Positions 7,179 to 16,611 of a stretch of 45,749 nt of DNA are shown in pieces. The DNA comes from Lysobacteraceae bacterium PS02340 (GTDB taxonomy: Bacteria > Pseudomonadota > Gammaproteobacteria > Xanthomonadales > Xanthomonadaceae), in assembly GCA_029959605.1 (NCBI GenBank), contig JASCOC010000024.1, forward strand, positions 1-45,749, given 5' to 3'. Below the pieces are notes generated by a model. The model was not told the DNA's origin. It ran no database searches and saw only the letters and a program-made list of their open reading frames with translations. The position numbers and the translations under genes were made by a program. Numbering within the stretch: position 1 is the first letter of the stretch; each line of letters opens with the position of its first letter.

Positions 7179-8393
7179 ATGAACACGCGATACGAGTTTC
7201 TGCATGCCGAGGGTGCTACGCCGATCAAGGGCTGGGTGCGCGGCGTGCCGCTGGAAGACCGGGCGCACGACCAGCTGCGCAACATCGCATCGATCCCGTT
7301 CGTGGGGCCGTGGGTCGCGGTGATGCCGGACGTGCATCTCGGCAAGGGCGCGACCGTGGGTTCGGTGATCCCGACCCGCGGCGCGATCATTCCGGCCGCG
7401 GTAGGGGTCGACATCGGCTGCGGCATGGCCGCGGTGCGGACCACGCTGCGCGCGAACGACCTGCCCGACAGCCTCGCGCAGATCCGCGCGGGCATCGAGC
7501 GTTCGGTGCCGGTCGGCAACGGCCGTGGTGGCGAGCACTGGAAGCTGCCCGACGGCATCGCCACGCGCATCGCGCAGTCGGGGCTGGTGGAGCGGCTCGA
7601 CGTGATCAAGCAGAAGCACCGCAAGGTGCGCACCGACAAGCTGGGCTGCCAGACCGGCACGCTCGGCGGCGGCAACCACTTCATCGAGCTGTGCCTCGAC
7701 GAAACGGACGCCGTCTGGGTGATGCTGCACTCGGGATCGCGCGGCACCGGCAATCTGATCGGCACCTACTTCATCGAGCAGGCGCGCCAGCAGTTGGCGC
7801 ATCGCGTTCTGGGCTTCCATCTGCCCGACAGGGACCTCGCGTTCTTCATGGAAGGCGAGCCGCTGTTCGACGACTACGTGGAAGCCGTTTCCTGGGCGCA
7901 GGACTACGCCCGCGAGAACCGCGAGGTCATGATGGCGCGGGTGCTCGCCGAACTGCGCCACCGTCTGCCGAAGTTCCAGCTCGAGAAGATGGCGGTGAAC
8001 TGCCACCACAACTACGTCGAGAAAGAGACCCACGCGGGCCAGGATCTGTACGTGACCCGCAAGGGCGCGGTGAGCGCGAAGGCCGGCGAGCTCGGCATCA
8101 TTCCCGGCAGCATGGGCGCGAAGAGCTTCATCGTGCGCGGGCTCGGCAACGCGGACAGCTTCCACAGCTGCAGCCACGGGGCCGGCCGTGCCATGAGTCG
8201 CACCGCGGCGCGCCAGCAGATCACGCTGGCGCAGCACCGGGAGGCGACCGCGCACGTCGAATGCCGAAAGGATGCGGCAGTGGTCGACGAATCACCGGCT
8301 GCCTACAAGGACATCGAGGCGGTCATGGCCGCGCAGTCCGACCTGGTGGAAATCGTGCACACGCTTCGGCAGGTCGTGTGTGTGAAGGGCTGA
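7179..8393 (+). CDS. rtcB: RNA-splicing/repair ligase RtcB
   Basis: A GTP- and Mn-dependent RNA ligase joining 2',3'-cyclic-phosphate or 3'-phosphate ends to 5'-OH ends, as made by tRNA-cleaving nucleases. It has 404 residues, full length for the shorter bacterial class. Metal and active-site motifs are intact: MPDVHLGKGA (48-57), VGVDIGCGM with Cys81, GTLGGGNHFIE with His167, LHSGSRGTGN with His184, NCHHNYV (274-280), and SCSHGAGR (330-337) whose His333 corresponds to the guanylylated histidine. The ribosome site AAGGAAAG precedes the ATG. It follows the slipin gene and the tRNA-like units, and transcription ends at the terminator at 8415. No rtcA or rtcR regulator is in the window. Confidence 0.96.
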   Translation: MNTRYEFLHAEGATPIKGWVRGVPLEDRAHDQLRNIASIPFVGPWVAVMPDVHLGKGATVGSVIPTRGAIIPAAVGVDIGCGMAAVRTTLRANDLPDSLAQIRAGIERSVPVGNGRGGEHWKLPDGIATRIAQSGLVERLDVIKQKHRKVRTDKLGCQTGTLGGGNHFIELCLDETDAVWVMLHSGSRGTGNLIGTYFIEQARQQLAHRVLGFHLPDRDLAFFMEGEPLFDDYVEAVSWAQDYARENREVMMARVLAELRHRLPKFQLEKMAVNCHHNYVEKETHAGQDLYVTRKGAVSAKAGELGIIPGSMGAKSFIVRGLGNADSFHSCSHGAGRAMSRTAARQQITLAQHREATAHVECRKDAAVVDESPAAYKDIEAVMAAQSDLVEIVHTLRQVVCVKG

Positions 8394-8414
8394 TACGGCA
8401 CGCGATGTCGCGCC

Positions 8415-8447
8415 AGGGCCGCTCCGGTTGGAGCGGCCCTTTTTTTG
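8415..8447 (+). terminator. Strong rho-independent terminator after rtcB
   Basis: AGGGCCGCTCC (8415-8425) and GGAGCGGCCCT (8430-8440) form a perfect 11-bp stem with a GGTT loop followed by T7. It closes the slipin-rtcB unit and insulates the GntR operon. Confidence 0.92.
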
Positions 8448-8475
8448 CGGGTGCGTCGGCGCCGCACGGCCGCGC

Positions 8476-8512
8476 TTGACACCGGGCAAAGTGTATTGTT
8501 GTATTGATACAC
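8476..8512 (+). promoter_or_regulatory. Promoter with overlapping inverted-repeat operator for the GntR/ABC operon
   Basis: A consensus TTGACA (8476-8481) is followed 17-18 bases later by TTGTAT/TGTATT (8499-8505). An inverted repeat GTGTAT (8491-8496)/ATACAC (8507-8512) with a 10-base spacer covers the -10 region and stops at the base before the ATG at 8513. YtrA-type GntR regulators bind such dyads and repress their own operons. The predicted transcription start falls at or within a base or two of the ATG, so a leaderless mRNA is likely. Confidence 0.7.
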
Positions 8513-8902
8513 ATGGACGCAAGCCTGCTCTCGATCCAGCCCAATGCCGCCGAGCCGCTGTACCGGCAGATCACCGGTCAGATCCGGCGGCTGGTCGCGG
8601 GCGGGGTGCTGCGACCTGGCGAGACCCTGCCCTCGGTCCGCGATGTGGCCGGACTGCACGCGATCAACCCGATGACCGTGTCCAAGGCCTACAGCCAGCT
8701 CGAAGCAGAAGGCGTGCTGCTGCGGCTGCGCGGCAAGGGGATGGTCGTCGCCGATCTCGCCGCGCCACCCGATCTTGCCGCGCGCTGGGCACTGATCGAT
8801 CCCGCACTCGACGCGCTGGCACGCCAGGCACGCGAACTCGAACTGCCGGCCGATGCCCTGCTCGACCGACTCAAGTCCCGACTCACGGAGGATCCGCAAT
8901 GA
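8513..8902 (+). CDS. GntR family transcriptional regulator, YtrA subfamily
   Basis: A 129-residue DNA-binding regulator. The N-terminal winged helix-turn-helix (about 10-78) shows EPLYRQITGQIRRLVAGG, LPSVRDVAGLHAINPMTVSKAYSQLE and a GKGMVV wing. The short helical C-terminus (about 85-125), without a FadR or HutC ligand domain, marks the YtrA subfamily, which controls adjacent ABC transporters. The ATG at 8513 was preferred over an in-frame TTG three codons upstream because it abuts the operator and the predicted transcription start. The stop overlaps the ABC ATPase start (ATGA). Xanthomonas HpaR1 is a member of this subfamily; orthology here is not tested. Confidence 0.93.
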   Translation: MDASLLSIQPNAAEPLYRQITGQIRRLVAGGVLRPGETLPSVRDVAGLHAINPMTVSKAYSQLEAEGVLLRLRGKGMVVADLAAPPDLAARWALIDPALDALARQARELELPADALLDRLKSRLTEDPQ

Positions 8903-9810
8903 ACGCGATGCTCGAACGCTCGCTGCCCCTCATCGACACCACGGCGCCGCTCGCCGTCGACGGCCTGATCAAGCAGTACGACCACCGCAGCGTATTGCGC
9001 GGCGTCTCGCTGGCGATCGAGCCCGGCGCCGTGCTCGGCCTGATCGGTCGTAACGGCGCCGGCAAGAGCACGCTGATCCGCGCGATGCTCGGTCTGATCG
9101 AACCCGACGCCGGCCACGCGAGCGTCTGGGGTGTGCCGGCGCTGCGCCTGACCGATGCGATCAAGCAGCGGCTCGGCTACGTGCCGCAGCAGCCCGAGGC
9201 GATGGCGTGGCTGCAGGTCGGCGAGATGCTGGATTTCATTGGCCGCTTCTATCCGCGCTGGGACGCCGCCTACGTCGACGCCACGCTGGATCGCTGGCAG
9301 CTGCCGCGCAACCGCATGCTCGCAAAGCTCTCGCCCGGCGAGCGACAACGCGTGGCGATCCTGCGCGCGCTCGCGCCGCGTCCGGAACTGCTGGTGCTCG
9401 ACGAACCCGCATCGGCGCTCGATCCCGTCGGCCGCCGCGAACTGCTGCGCGAGATCGCCTCGCGCGCCGGCGAGTCCGGCACCACGGTGCTGTTCTCGAC
9501 CCACATCGTGTCCGACCTCGAACGCGTGGCCTCGCACGTCGCGTTCCTGCACGAGGGCCAGCTGCTCCTGCACAGCGAGCTCGACAGCCTCAAGGAACGC
9601 AACCTGCGCCTGCACGTGCCCGAGTCGGTTGCAGTGCAGCTGCGCGAGGATGTGCCCGGCGAAGTGTCGCGACGGCCGCATCCCTACGGCGGCCTGTCGA
9701 TCACGGTGTTGCGCGGTGAAGACGCGCCCTGGCCCGACCTGCTGCAGGTGCCCGGCGTCCGCGCCGAAGCGCTGCCGCTGGAGGATCTCTTCATCGAGGT
9801 GTCGGCATGA
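8899..9810 (+). CDS. ABC transporter ATP-binding protein
   Basis: The 303-residue ATPase of an exporter or envelope-stress ABC system regulated by the upstream YtrA protein. Motifs in order are Walker A GRNGAGKST (50-58), Q-loop in GYVPQQPEAM, signature LSPGERQRVAI, Walker B LLVLDEPASALD and the switch histidine in FSTHIVSDLE. About 90 C-terminal residues extend past the ATPase core. The start at 8899 has GGAGG about 7 bases upstream and overlaps the regulator stop; the gene's own stop overlaps the next start (ATGA), so the three genes are translationally coupled. The substrate is unknown; related systems act in antibiotic or antimicrobial-peptide response. Confidence 0.94.
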   Translation: MNAMLERSLPLIDTTAPLAVDGLIKQYDHRSVLRGVSLAIEPGAVLGLIGRNGAGKSTLIRAMLGLIEPDAGHASVWGVPALRLTDAIKQRLGYVPQQPEAMAWLQVGEMLDFIGRFYPRWDAAYVDATLDRWQLPRNRMLAKLSPGERQRVAILRALAPRPELLVLDEPASALDPVGRRELLREIASRAGESGTTVLFSTHIVSDLERVASHVAFLHEGQLLLHSELDSLKERNLRLHVPESVAVQLREDVPGEVSRRPHPYGGLSITVLRGEDAPWPDLLQVPGVRAEALPLEDLFIEVSA

Positions 9811-11255
9811 ACGCCGCCGTGATGCCGAAGCCGTGGTCCACCGGCCTGGGACCGGCGATCGCCGCGCTGCGCGCCTGCACCACGCTGCGTCACCGGTTCT
9901 GGATGCTCGCGGTGTACGTCGTGCTGCTGGCGTCGGCCGCCCTGCTGGGCGTTCTCGTTCCGTCCGACGACGCAGCCTCACGCGCCAACGGGCTGGCGTT
10001 CTTCGTCCTGATTGCCAATTTCTCGATCTGGGGCGGCTGGCTCTCACGCCTGCTGCTGATGCAGTCGCAGGCCGCCGGTCTGCGCACGCCCGGAATCACG
10101 GTTGCAGTGCTGTCTGCCCTGGCAGGCGCCGCCGTTGTGACCCTGTTGCTGCCGGCCTCGCTCCTGCTCGCGCTGGGTGTCCCCCTTCCAACCGCGTTGG
10201 GTGCGGCGGCGCTGGGCATGTTCGGCGGCCTGTTGTTCGCTGTGCTGCCCTGGCCTGCCGCAGTGGCCCTGCTGACCCTGCCGGGGCTGTCGCGGGTGCT
10301 GGCAAGCGTCCTGCCGCCGATGGGCACCCCGCATCTGCTGGCGGCCGCCGTCATCGGCGTCCTGGTGCTGGCCGCGTGCGTCCGCTCGATCATGCGAACG
10401 TCCGACCCGGCGGACATTCCTGCCTGGCGTCGTCCGGTGATGTTGCAGGCGCCCGGCGGCATGGTGGCGTGGACCGACTCGAAGATCGCCGCAAGCCCCG
10501 ATGCGCCGCAGGTGCACACGGGATGGCTGGTCGCGTTGCCTCGACCGGAGCACGCCGGACCACACACGCCGGGCGCGGCGATCGACACGCTGCTGGCCGG
10601 CCCGATGGGATACATCGCGCGGCGAGCGGTGCTGAAGCAGTGGGCGCTGCTGGCGCTCTGTGTCATCGCAGTGCTGGTGATTCCGTTCCGCGGCGACACG
10701 CCGATGGTGCGCGACGCGCTGCTGATCGGCGCGCTGTTCGGCCTGTTCGCGGGTGGCTGGACGTTGGCCCTCCGGCTGGACCGGCAACGTCGTCGCGTCT
10801 CAGGTGAACTGGCCGAGTTGGCGTTGTTGCCGGGACTGGGCACGCCGGCCGAAGCCGCCACGCGACTGCTGCGCAGCGTCATGGTCCGGCTCGGGCAGTT
10901 GATGCTGTTCGCGCTCGCAGGCGTGTTGCTTCTGGCCTGGATCCGCGGCATCGCCTGGCCGCATGTCGTGCTCCTGCTGGGTGTACTGGCCGGCACTTGT
11001 GCCAGCAGCGTGCTGCTGTGCGCGATCGCGCTCACCCGGATGGACGTCGCGAGCATGCGTACATTCTTCATCCTGCTGCCGCTGCTGATCGCTGGAATCG
11101 CGTCGGCGATGGTCGCCGTGATCCCGCTTCCGGTGGAATCGTCCCCTGCTGTCTGGGCAGCGCTCTGGATCACGCTGACGGCGGCCTATCTGATGGCTGC
11201 ACGCGTTTCGCTGCGAAGTTTCCGCGCGAGCCCGCATGCGTTTCTGCTGGACTGA
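9807..11255 (+). CDS. Polytopic membrane protein, ABC transporter permease partner
   Basis: A 482-residue integral membrane protein. Hydrophobic segments occur at about 33-50, 64-80, 95-125, 130-165, 172-190, then a loop of about 80 mostly polar residues, and again at about 275-310, 365-385, 390-410, 420-440 and 448-465. This gives roughly ten or more membrane helices arranged as two halves. No ATPase motif is present. It overlaps the upstream ABC ATPase by four bases, so it is most simply the transmembrane partner. I do not recognise a named permease family. No transcription terminator is evident after it. Confidence 0.85.
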   Translation: MNAAVMPKPWSTGLGPAIAALRACTTLRHRFWMLAVYVVLLASAALLGVLVPSDDAASRANGLAFFVLIANFSIWGGWLSRLLLMQSQAAGLRTPGITVAVLSALAGAAVVTLLLPASLLLALGVPLPTALGAAALGMFGGLLFAVLPWPAAVALLTLPGLSRVLASVLPPMGTPHLLAAAVIGVLVLAACVRSIMRTSDPADIPAWRRPVMLQAPGGMVAWTDSKIAASPDAPQVHTGWLVALPRPEHAGPHTPGAAIDTLLAGPMGYIARRAVLKQWALLALCVIAVLVIPFRGDTPMVRDALLIGALFGLFAGGWTLALRLDRQRRRVSGELAELALLPGLGTPAEAATRLLRSVMVRLGQLMLFALAGVLLLAWIRGIAWPHVVLLLGVLAGTCASSVLLCAIALTRMDVASMRTFFILLPLLIAGIASAMVAVIPLPVESSPAVWAALWITLTAAYLMAARVSLRSFRASPHAFLLD

Positions 11256-11355
11256 ACCGCCCGAATACCTTGATTGCCGGTTAAGCCCACCCGGCGCATG
11301 ATCGAATTCCAGTCATCCATCCTGCGCGCACCGCCCGCAGTCGGGAGTACCCGCG

Positions 11356-11919
11356 ATGAACCGCCGATCCCTGCCCTTGTTGCTCGCCGCCGCGCTGAGC
11401 GCCCTTGCGATGCCGGCGCTCGCCGGCAACAACGTCACCGATCCCGAGCTGCCGCGCAGCCTGACCGGTGACAGTCCGGTCGCGGTGCAGTGGACCGATC
11501 CCGAAGCGTTCTCCGATATCCGCCTCAGCGGCAACCGGTGGGAAGCGCGTCGCGGTGACTGGGTCGAGCAGATCGCACGGTACGTACGTCAACGTGCGGA
11601 ACGCGAACTGCCCGCCGGCAGCACGCTCGACGTGACCATCCGCGATATCCGCCGTGCCGGCATGTACGAGCCGTGGAACGGCCCGCGCTTCGACCATGTG
11701 CGCATCATCAAGGATCACTACCCGCCGCGGATCGACCTCGATTTCGTGCTGCGCGACCCCAGCGGCGCCGTGATTGCCGAAGGCCCGCGCGAGTTGCGCG
11801 ACATGGGGTTTCTCAACCGGGCGGGCTCGGCTATGAACAGCGATGCGCTTCGCTACGAGAAGCAGCTGATCGACGACTGGCTCCGACGCGATCTGCGGCC
11901 TGCGATCGCGCAGCGCTGA
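11356..11919 (+). CDS. DUF3016 domain-containing secreted protein
   Basis: A 187-residue exported protein with a signal peptide (LLLAAALSALAMPALAG) and a DUF3016-type domain. Family features are VQWTDPEAFSDIR near residue 45, the WVEQIARYVRQRAERELPAGSTLDVTI-like helix and strand, and a C-terminal NSDALRYEKQLIDDWLRRDL. Function is unknown; members are found mainly in Xanthomonadaceae and other gammaproteobacteria. It is a single-gene unit ended by the terminator at 11939. Confidence 0.88.
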   Translation: MNRRSLPLLLAAALSALAMPALAGNNVTDPELPRSLTGDSPVAVQWTDPEAFSDIRLSGNRWEARRGDWVEQIARYVRQRAERELPAGSTLDVTIRDIRRAGMYEPWNGPRFDHVRIIKDHYPPRIDLDFVLRDPSGAVIAEGPRELRDMGFLNRAGSAMNSDALRYEKQLIDDWLRRDLRPAIAQR

Positions 11920-11938
11920 GGGTCTGGTGGACTTGAAG

Positions 11939-11964
11939 AAGCCGCGCGATTGCGCGGCTTTTTT
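11939..11964 (+). terminator. Rho-independent terminator after the DUF3016 gene
   Basis: AAGCCGCGC (11939-11947) and GCGCGGCTT (11952-11960) form a 9-bp stem with a GATT loop, followed by further T residues. Confidence 0.9.
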
Positions 11965-12209
11965 GTTGCGTATTCGGAGCGGTTTCGGGTTGATAAGGAC
12001 GCACGTCACGCAGGCTCCGGGCGCCTCACGATCGGATTGCCGTCGTCGTGATCTCCGCGTGTCCAGGCATGTCAGCCGCGGTTCGCGCGTCTTTCTCTGC
12101 CCGCTTTGGATTTGACGTCGGCACGCACTCCGGCTTCGTTCTGTTTCGTTCGGCTGCTGCTTCTGCTCGGCCTTGGCTTGGGCTTGGGCTCTGGTTCTGC
12201 TCTGACTTT

Positions 12210-12881
<672 letters not shown>

Positions 12882-12944
12882 ATGAACGCACACAGCAGAA
12901 GCAGAAGCCAGCCGACACCTCAGCATCCATCGAATGGCAAAAAG

Positions 12945-12974
12945 AAAAGGCCGCGTGCGAACACGCGGCCTTTT
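12945..12974 (-). terminator. Terminator at the end of the BCCT transporter gene (bidirectional)
   Basis: AAAAGGCCGCGTG (12945-12957) and CACGCGGCCTTTT (12962-12974) form a 13-bp stem with a CGAA loop. T-tracts occur on both strands; on the minus strand TTTTCTTTTT follows, downstream of the transporter gene. Confidence 0.88.
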
Positions 12975-13055
12975 TCATCCTCAGGTCCACCTGACACGTG
13001 ATGTCACCGCGTCAGTCACCGCCTCCGATGCATCCGCACCGAAGGCGATGCGCTC

Positions 13056-15068
13056 TCAACGCACCACGTTGAGGAAGTGGATATGCCGCTGGTACTGGTC
13101 GAGCACGTCGTGGATCAGTTCGTCCTTGCGCCAGCCCATCACGTCGTAATCCTGGCCGCCTTCGCGCAGATGCACCTCGCCGCGGTAGAAGCGGTCGGTC
13201 TCCTTCCGGCGACGGCGCGGATCTTCGAACATGAAGCTCGGCGGCTCGTACGGCACCGGGCGCACGGAGTAGAAGAAGTCCATCTCCTCGCCGTGACCGA
13301 CCTGCAGCCAGACACGGCCGTCGTCGCCTTCTTCGACCGCGACTTCGAGGTTCTGCTTGCGCAGCTCCGCGGCCACGTCCTCGAACGCGGGTCTGACCTG
13401 CGTCTGCAGGAATGCGAGCACTTCCTTCTGCATCGGATGATGCGCGAGCGAGCGCAGACGGGCCTTCCAGTCGCCGCCCGCGCCGATTCCGACCGGTGCG
13501 ACGCGCGCGTCGCGCAGGCTCGTGCGCTTGACCACTTCCAGGCGCATCGCCCGCACCATGCCCCAGCACATCAGGATCATGACCACGGTGAACGGCAGCG
13601 CGGAGGCGATCGTCGCCGCCTGCAGCGCGGCCAGACCACCGGCGAGCAGCAGTGCGATCGCAACGATGCCCTCGGCCAGCGCCCAGAAGATGCGCTGCCA
13701 CACCGGCGATTCCTCTTCGCCTTTCGTCGTGAGCATGTCGATCACCAGCGAGCCGGAGTCGGACGAAGTCACGAAGAAGATCACCACCAGCGCGGTTGCC
13801 AGGCCTGACGTGATCGTCGAGAACGGCAGGTTCTCGAGGAACTGGAAGATCGCGACCGAACTGTCGGCTGCCACCGCATCCACGAGCTGCGTCGCCCCGT
13901 CGACCATGACCATGTGCAGCGCGGTGTTGCCGTAGATCGTCATCCACAGGAAGGTGAAGCCCAGCGGCACCAGCAGCACGCCGACGACGAATTCGCGGAT
14001 CGTGCGGCCACGTGAGATGCGCGCGATGAACATGCCGACGAACGGGGACCAGGCGATCCACCAGCCCCAGTAGAACAGCGTCCAGCCGCCCAGCCAGGTG
14101 CCGCGGGATTCGTAGGCGTACAGATTGAACGTCATCGCGAACACGTTCGAGATGTACATGCCGGTGTTCTGCACGAAGGTCTGCATCAGGTAGACCGTCG
14201 GGCCGGCGATCAGCACGAACGCGAGCAGCGCCACCGCCATGATCATGTTGAGCTCGGACAGACGGCGCACGCCCTTGTCCAGACCGCTGACGACCGAACC
14301 GGTCGCGATCAGTGTGATCACGCTGATCAGGATCACCTGTGTGGTGGTGCCGACCGGCGTGTCGAACAGGTAGTTCAGACCGGCGTTGATCTGGATCACG
14401 CCCAGACCCAGCGAGGTCGCCAGACCGAAGATCGTGCCGAGCACCGCGAAGGTGTCGACCGCGTGGCCGATCGGGCCATGGATGCGATCGCCGATCAGCG
14501 GATACAGCGACGAGCGGATGCGCAGCGGCAGGCCGTGGCGATACGCGAAGTACGCCAGCGACAGCGCGACCACCGCGTAGATCGCCCACGCGTGGATGCC
14601 CCAGTGGAAGAACGTGATGCGCATCGCCTGTCGCGCGGCGGCGACCGTCTGCGCATCGCCGACCGGCGGTTCGGCGTAATGCATGATCGGTTCGGCGACA
14701 CCGAAGAACATCAGGCCGATGCCCATGCCGGCGGCGAACAGCATCGCGAACCAGGTCGCGTAGCTGTAATCGGGACTGCTGTGGTCGGGGCCGAGTTTCA
14801 GGCGGCCGAAGCCGCTGATCGCGATGCCCACGATGAAGACCAGGAAGCCGGCGACCGTCAACACGGTGAACCAGCCCGCCTCGTCGGCGACCCAGGTCTT
14901 GGCATGGCCGAACATCGATTCCATCGCCTCGGGGGCGATGAACGACATCACGATCAGCGCCAGCACGATCAGCGCCGAGGGATAGAACACGGGACCGAGA
15001 ATGCGCGAGTGCCAGCGTTCTGGCGGCGCGGCCGGATCAGTGTCCGGACGCACGGTGGGATCGTTCAT
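13056..15068 (-). CDS. betT: BCCT family choline/betaine transporter
   Basis: A 670-residue sodium- or proton-coupled carrier of choline, betaine or carnitine, used in osmoprotection. It has about 12 hydrophobic segments between residues 25 and 520. Signatures include GMGIGLMFFGVAEPI, a helix with HWGIHAWAIYA, and the Trp-rich substrate region FYWGWWIAWSPFVGMFIARISRGRTIREF. The cytoplasmic C-terminal domain of about 150 residues (about 520-670) is typical of BetT rather than short BetP-like carriers and serves in activity regulation. It is transcribed after the outer-membrane barrel gene, 123 bases downstream, and ends before the terminator at 12945. Confidence 0.93.
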   Translation of the reverse strand: MNDPTVRPDTDPAAPPERWHSRILGPVFYPSALIVLALIVMSFIAPEAMESMFGHAKTWVADEAGWFTVLTVAGFLVFIVGIAISGFGRLKLGPDHSSPDYSYATWFAMLFAAGMGIGLMFFGVAEPIMHYAEPPVGDAQTVAAARQAMRITFFHWGIHAWAIYAVVALSLAYFAYRHGLPLRIRSSLYPLIGDRIHGPIGHAVDTFAVLGTIFGLATSLGLGVIQINAGLNYLFDTPVGTTTQVILISVITLIATGSVVSGLDKGVRRLSELNMIMAVALLAFVLIAGPTVYLMQTFVQNTGMYISNVFAMTFNLYAYESRGTWLGGWTLFYWGWWIAWSPFVGMFIARISRGRTIREFVVGVLLVPLGFTFLWMTIYGNTALHMVMVDGATQLVDAVAADSSVAIFQFLENLPFSTITSGLATALVVIFFVTSSDSGSLVIDMLTTKGEEESPVWQRIFWALAEGIVAIALLLAGGLAALQAATIASALPFTVVMILMCWGMVRAMRLEVVKRTSLRDARVAPVGIGAGGDWKARLRSLAHHPMQKEVLAFLQTQVRPAFEDVAAELRKQNLEVAVEEGDDGRVWLQVGHGEEMDFFYSVRPVPYEPPSFMFEDPRRRRKETDRFYRGEVHLREGGQDYDVMGWRKDELIHDVLDQYQRHIHFLNVVR

Positions 15069-15166
15069 GGAAAGTCCTCATGGCAGGACGCGACAGCGCG
15101 GCGACAGCGTGGATCAGAAGCTGCCGCGTCCAGGTGAAACCGCCGGCGTCCGGCGGCGTATCGATG

Positions 15167-15187
15167 CGGCCGGGCAGCGCCCGGCCG
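15167..15187 (-). other. Intergenic hairpin between barrel protein and transporter genes
   Basis: CGGCCGGGC and GCCCGGCCG form a perfect 9-bp stem with a 3-base loop and no T-tract. It may stabilise the upstream mRNA or weaken read-through. Nearby, GTGGATCAGAAG occurs twice (about 15112 and 15187), the second copy covering the barrel gene's stop codon. Confidence 0.5.
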
Positions 15188-15191
15188 TGGA

Positions 15192-16307
15192 TCAGAAGTA
15201 GAAGCCGACGTTGACGTTGAGCCGCGAATGCCAGCCGTCGTTGGCCGGATCGCGCACGCCGATGCCCGGGCCGCCGGCGAACCACATGTTCTTGCCGGCG
15301 ATCCAGTCGACATAGGTCAGCATCACGCCCTTGCCGAAGCTGCAGCCGGTGACGTTCTGGATCGAATCGCGCAAACCGGGATCGTGGCCGACCGGCAGGG
15401 TCGCGCTGGCGTTGTTGTAGCAGGTGATGCTGTCGAACCAGCCGGTGCGCTGCACGTCGTAGGCGACGTTGAACGTCGGCACGTCGGCCTGCGAGGCGAT
15501 CTCGAACGGGAACATGAAAGCCGACATCGCGATGCGCGATTCCGGATTGTCGTAGCGGTAGCGCGCCCACTGCGCCTGCAGCGTCAGCGGACCGCGCACC
15601 CACTGCCCGTGCACGGCGGCGCCGGTGTGGTCGTGCTTGCCGCCGTCGACGCGGTTCTCGATGCGTCCGGCGAAGGCCGATGCGCCCCAGGTCGTTTCCC
15701 ACCCGTCGGCTTCGCTGGTGTGCTCGTAACGCACGATGCCGCGTTCGCGCTCGCGGTAGGGCAGGTCGTCCGTCGTCGCGACGTCGAAGGAATAGCGGTC
15801 GAAGTTCGCACCGGTGCCGTACTCGTCGCCCGCGAACACACCCGCGTGCCACTGGTGCGCGCCGGACTGGCGCTGCCACACGAGACCGAGGTCGTAATCG
15901 TCTTCGATGCCGAGGTAGTAGCCCGAACCGAACCAGAAACTGTGCGAGGCGGTGGGCAGAAGACCGAACGGCACCTGCTGGATACCGGCGCGGATGTCGG
16001 ACGTGGCGCCGTCGCGGCCGTCCTCGAGTTTCCAGCCCGCGTAGGCGTGGTGTACGGCGTCGAATCCGTCGTACCAGCGGTATTGCAGCGAGAAGAACGC
16101 CGGGCCGGCGTTGCCGCGTGCATCGACCCGCAGCAGTTCGAGTTCGGGACCGCTGCTGGGGCCGTAATCGAGCCACCCGTAATTGAAGCGGACCGCGCCG
16201 CCGAGTTCGAAACCGGGTGTCTCGTCGGCACTTTCTTCAGCCGACACTGCGGGCGCCGCAGCCACGAAAACACCACACAACAACCACTTGAAACCGCGCG
16301 AAATCAC
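15192..16307 (-). CDS. Putative outer-membrane beta-barrel protein
   Basis: A 371-residue exported protein starting at GTG 16307, with GAGGAG upstream; the in-frame TTG at 16343 lies before this site and is less likely. A signal peptide (WLLCGVFVAAAPAVSA) is followed by alternating aromatic/polar strands such as AVRFNYGWLDYG, FFSLQYRWYDG and HQWHAGVFAGD, and the chain ends in NVNVGFYF, a C-terminal aromatic suited to BAM-dependent insertion. It contains two Cys residues near its C-terminal third. It is probably a porin-like barrel. It precedes the BCCT transporter and may supply outer-membrane permeability for its substrate, which is inference. Confidence 0.8.
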   Translation of the reverse strand: MISRGFKWLLCGVFVAAAPAVSAEESADETPGFELGGAVRFNYGWLDYGPSSGPELELLRVDARGNAGPAFFSLQYRWYDGFDAVHHAYAGWKLEDGRDGATSDIRAGIQQVPFGLLPTASHSFWFGSGYYLGIEDDYDLGLVWQRQSGAHQWHAGVFAGDEYGTGANFDRYSFDVATTDDLPYRERERGIVRYEHTSEADGWETTWGASAFAGRIENRVDGGKHDHTGAAVHGQWVRGPLTLQAQWARYRYDNPESRIAMSAFMFPFEIASQADVPTFNVAYDVQRTGWFDSITCYNNASATLPVGHDPGLRDSIQNVTGCSFGKGVMLTYVDWIAGKNMWFAGGPGIGVRDPANDGWHSRLNVNVGFYF

Positions 16308-16611
16308 GACGGGTCTGCCCTCCTCGATAATTCGTAAACGCAATGCAGACCGGCCATCTTAACGATTTCCGCACAAACCCCCAAATGCGCGACGTTTCAA
16401 AAACTGCAGAAAACGGCTTGAAAACAGGGGTTTTCACGCGTCCACGGATATGCAACGCGCACGCGCCTCCATCCGCCGGACGAAACGTCTGCAGGCGAAA
16501 GCACGGCGGGGAGAAAACTGTGATGGCCGGGCGCAAGGCCCGAGGCATGCGTCGCCACATGCGGGCGCTATGATCCATGAACGGCGATGATGCCGATGTG
16601 CAGGCGCGTTC
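16308..16611. other. Intergenic region between divergent genes
   Basis: About 300 bases separating the minus-strand barrel gene from the plus-strand DUF4031 gene. It includes an A-rich stretch (about 16393-16440) and is presumably the promoter region for both genes. I see no gene, tRNA or clear operator here. Confidence 0.5.
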
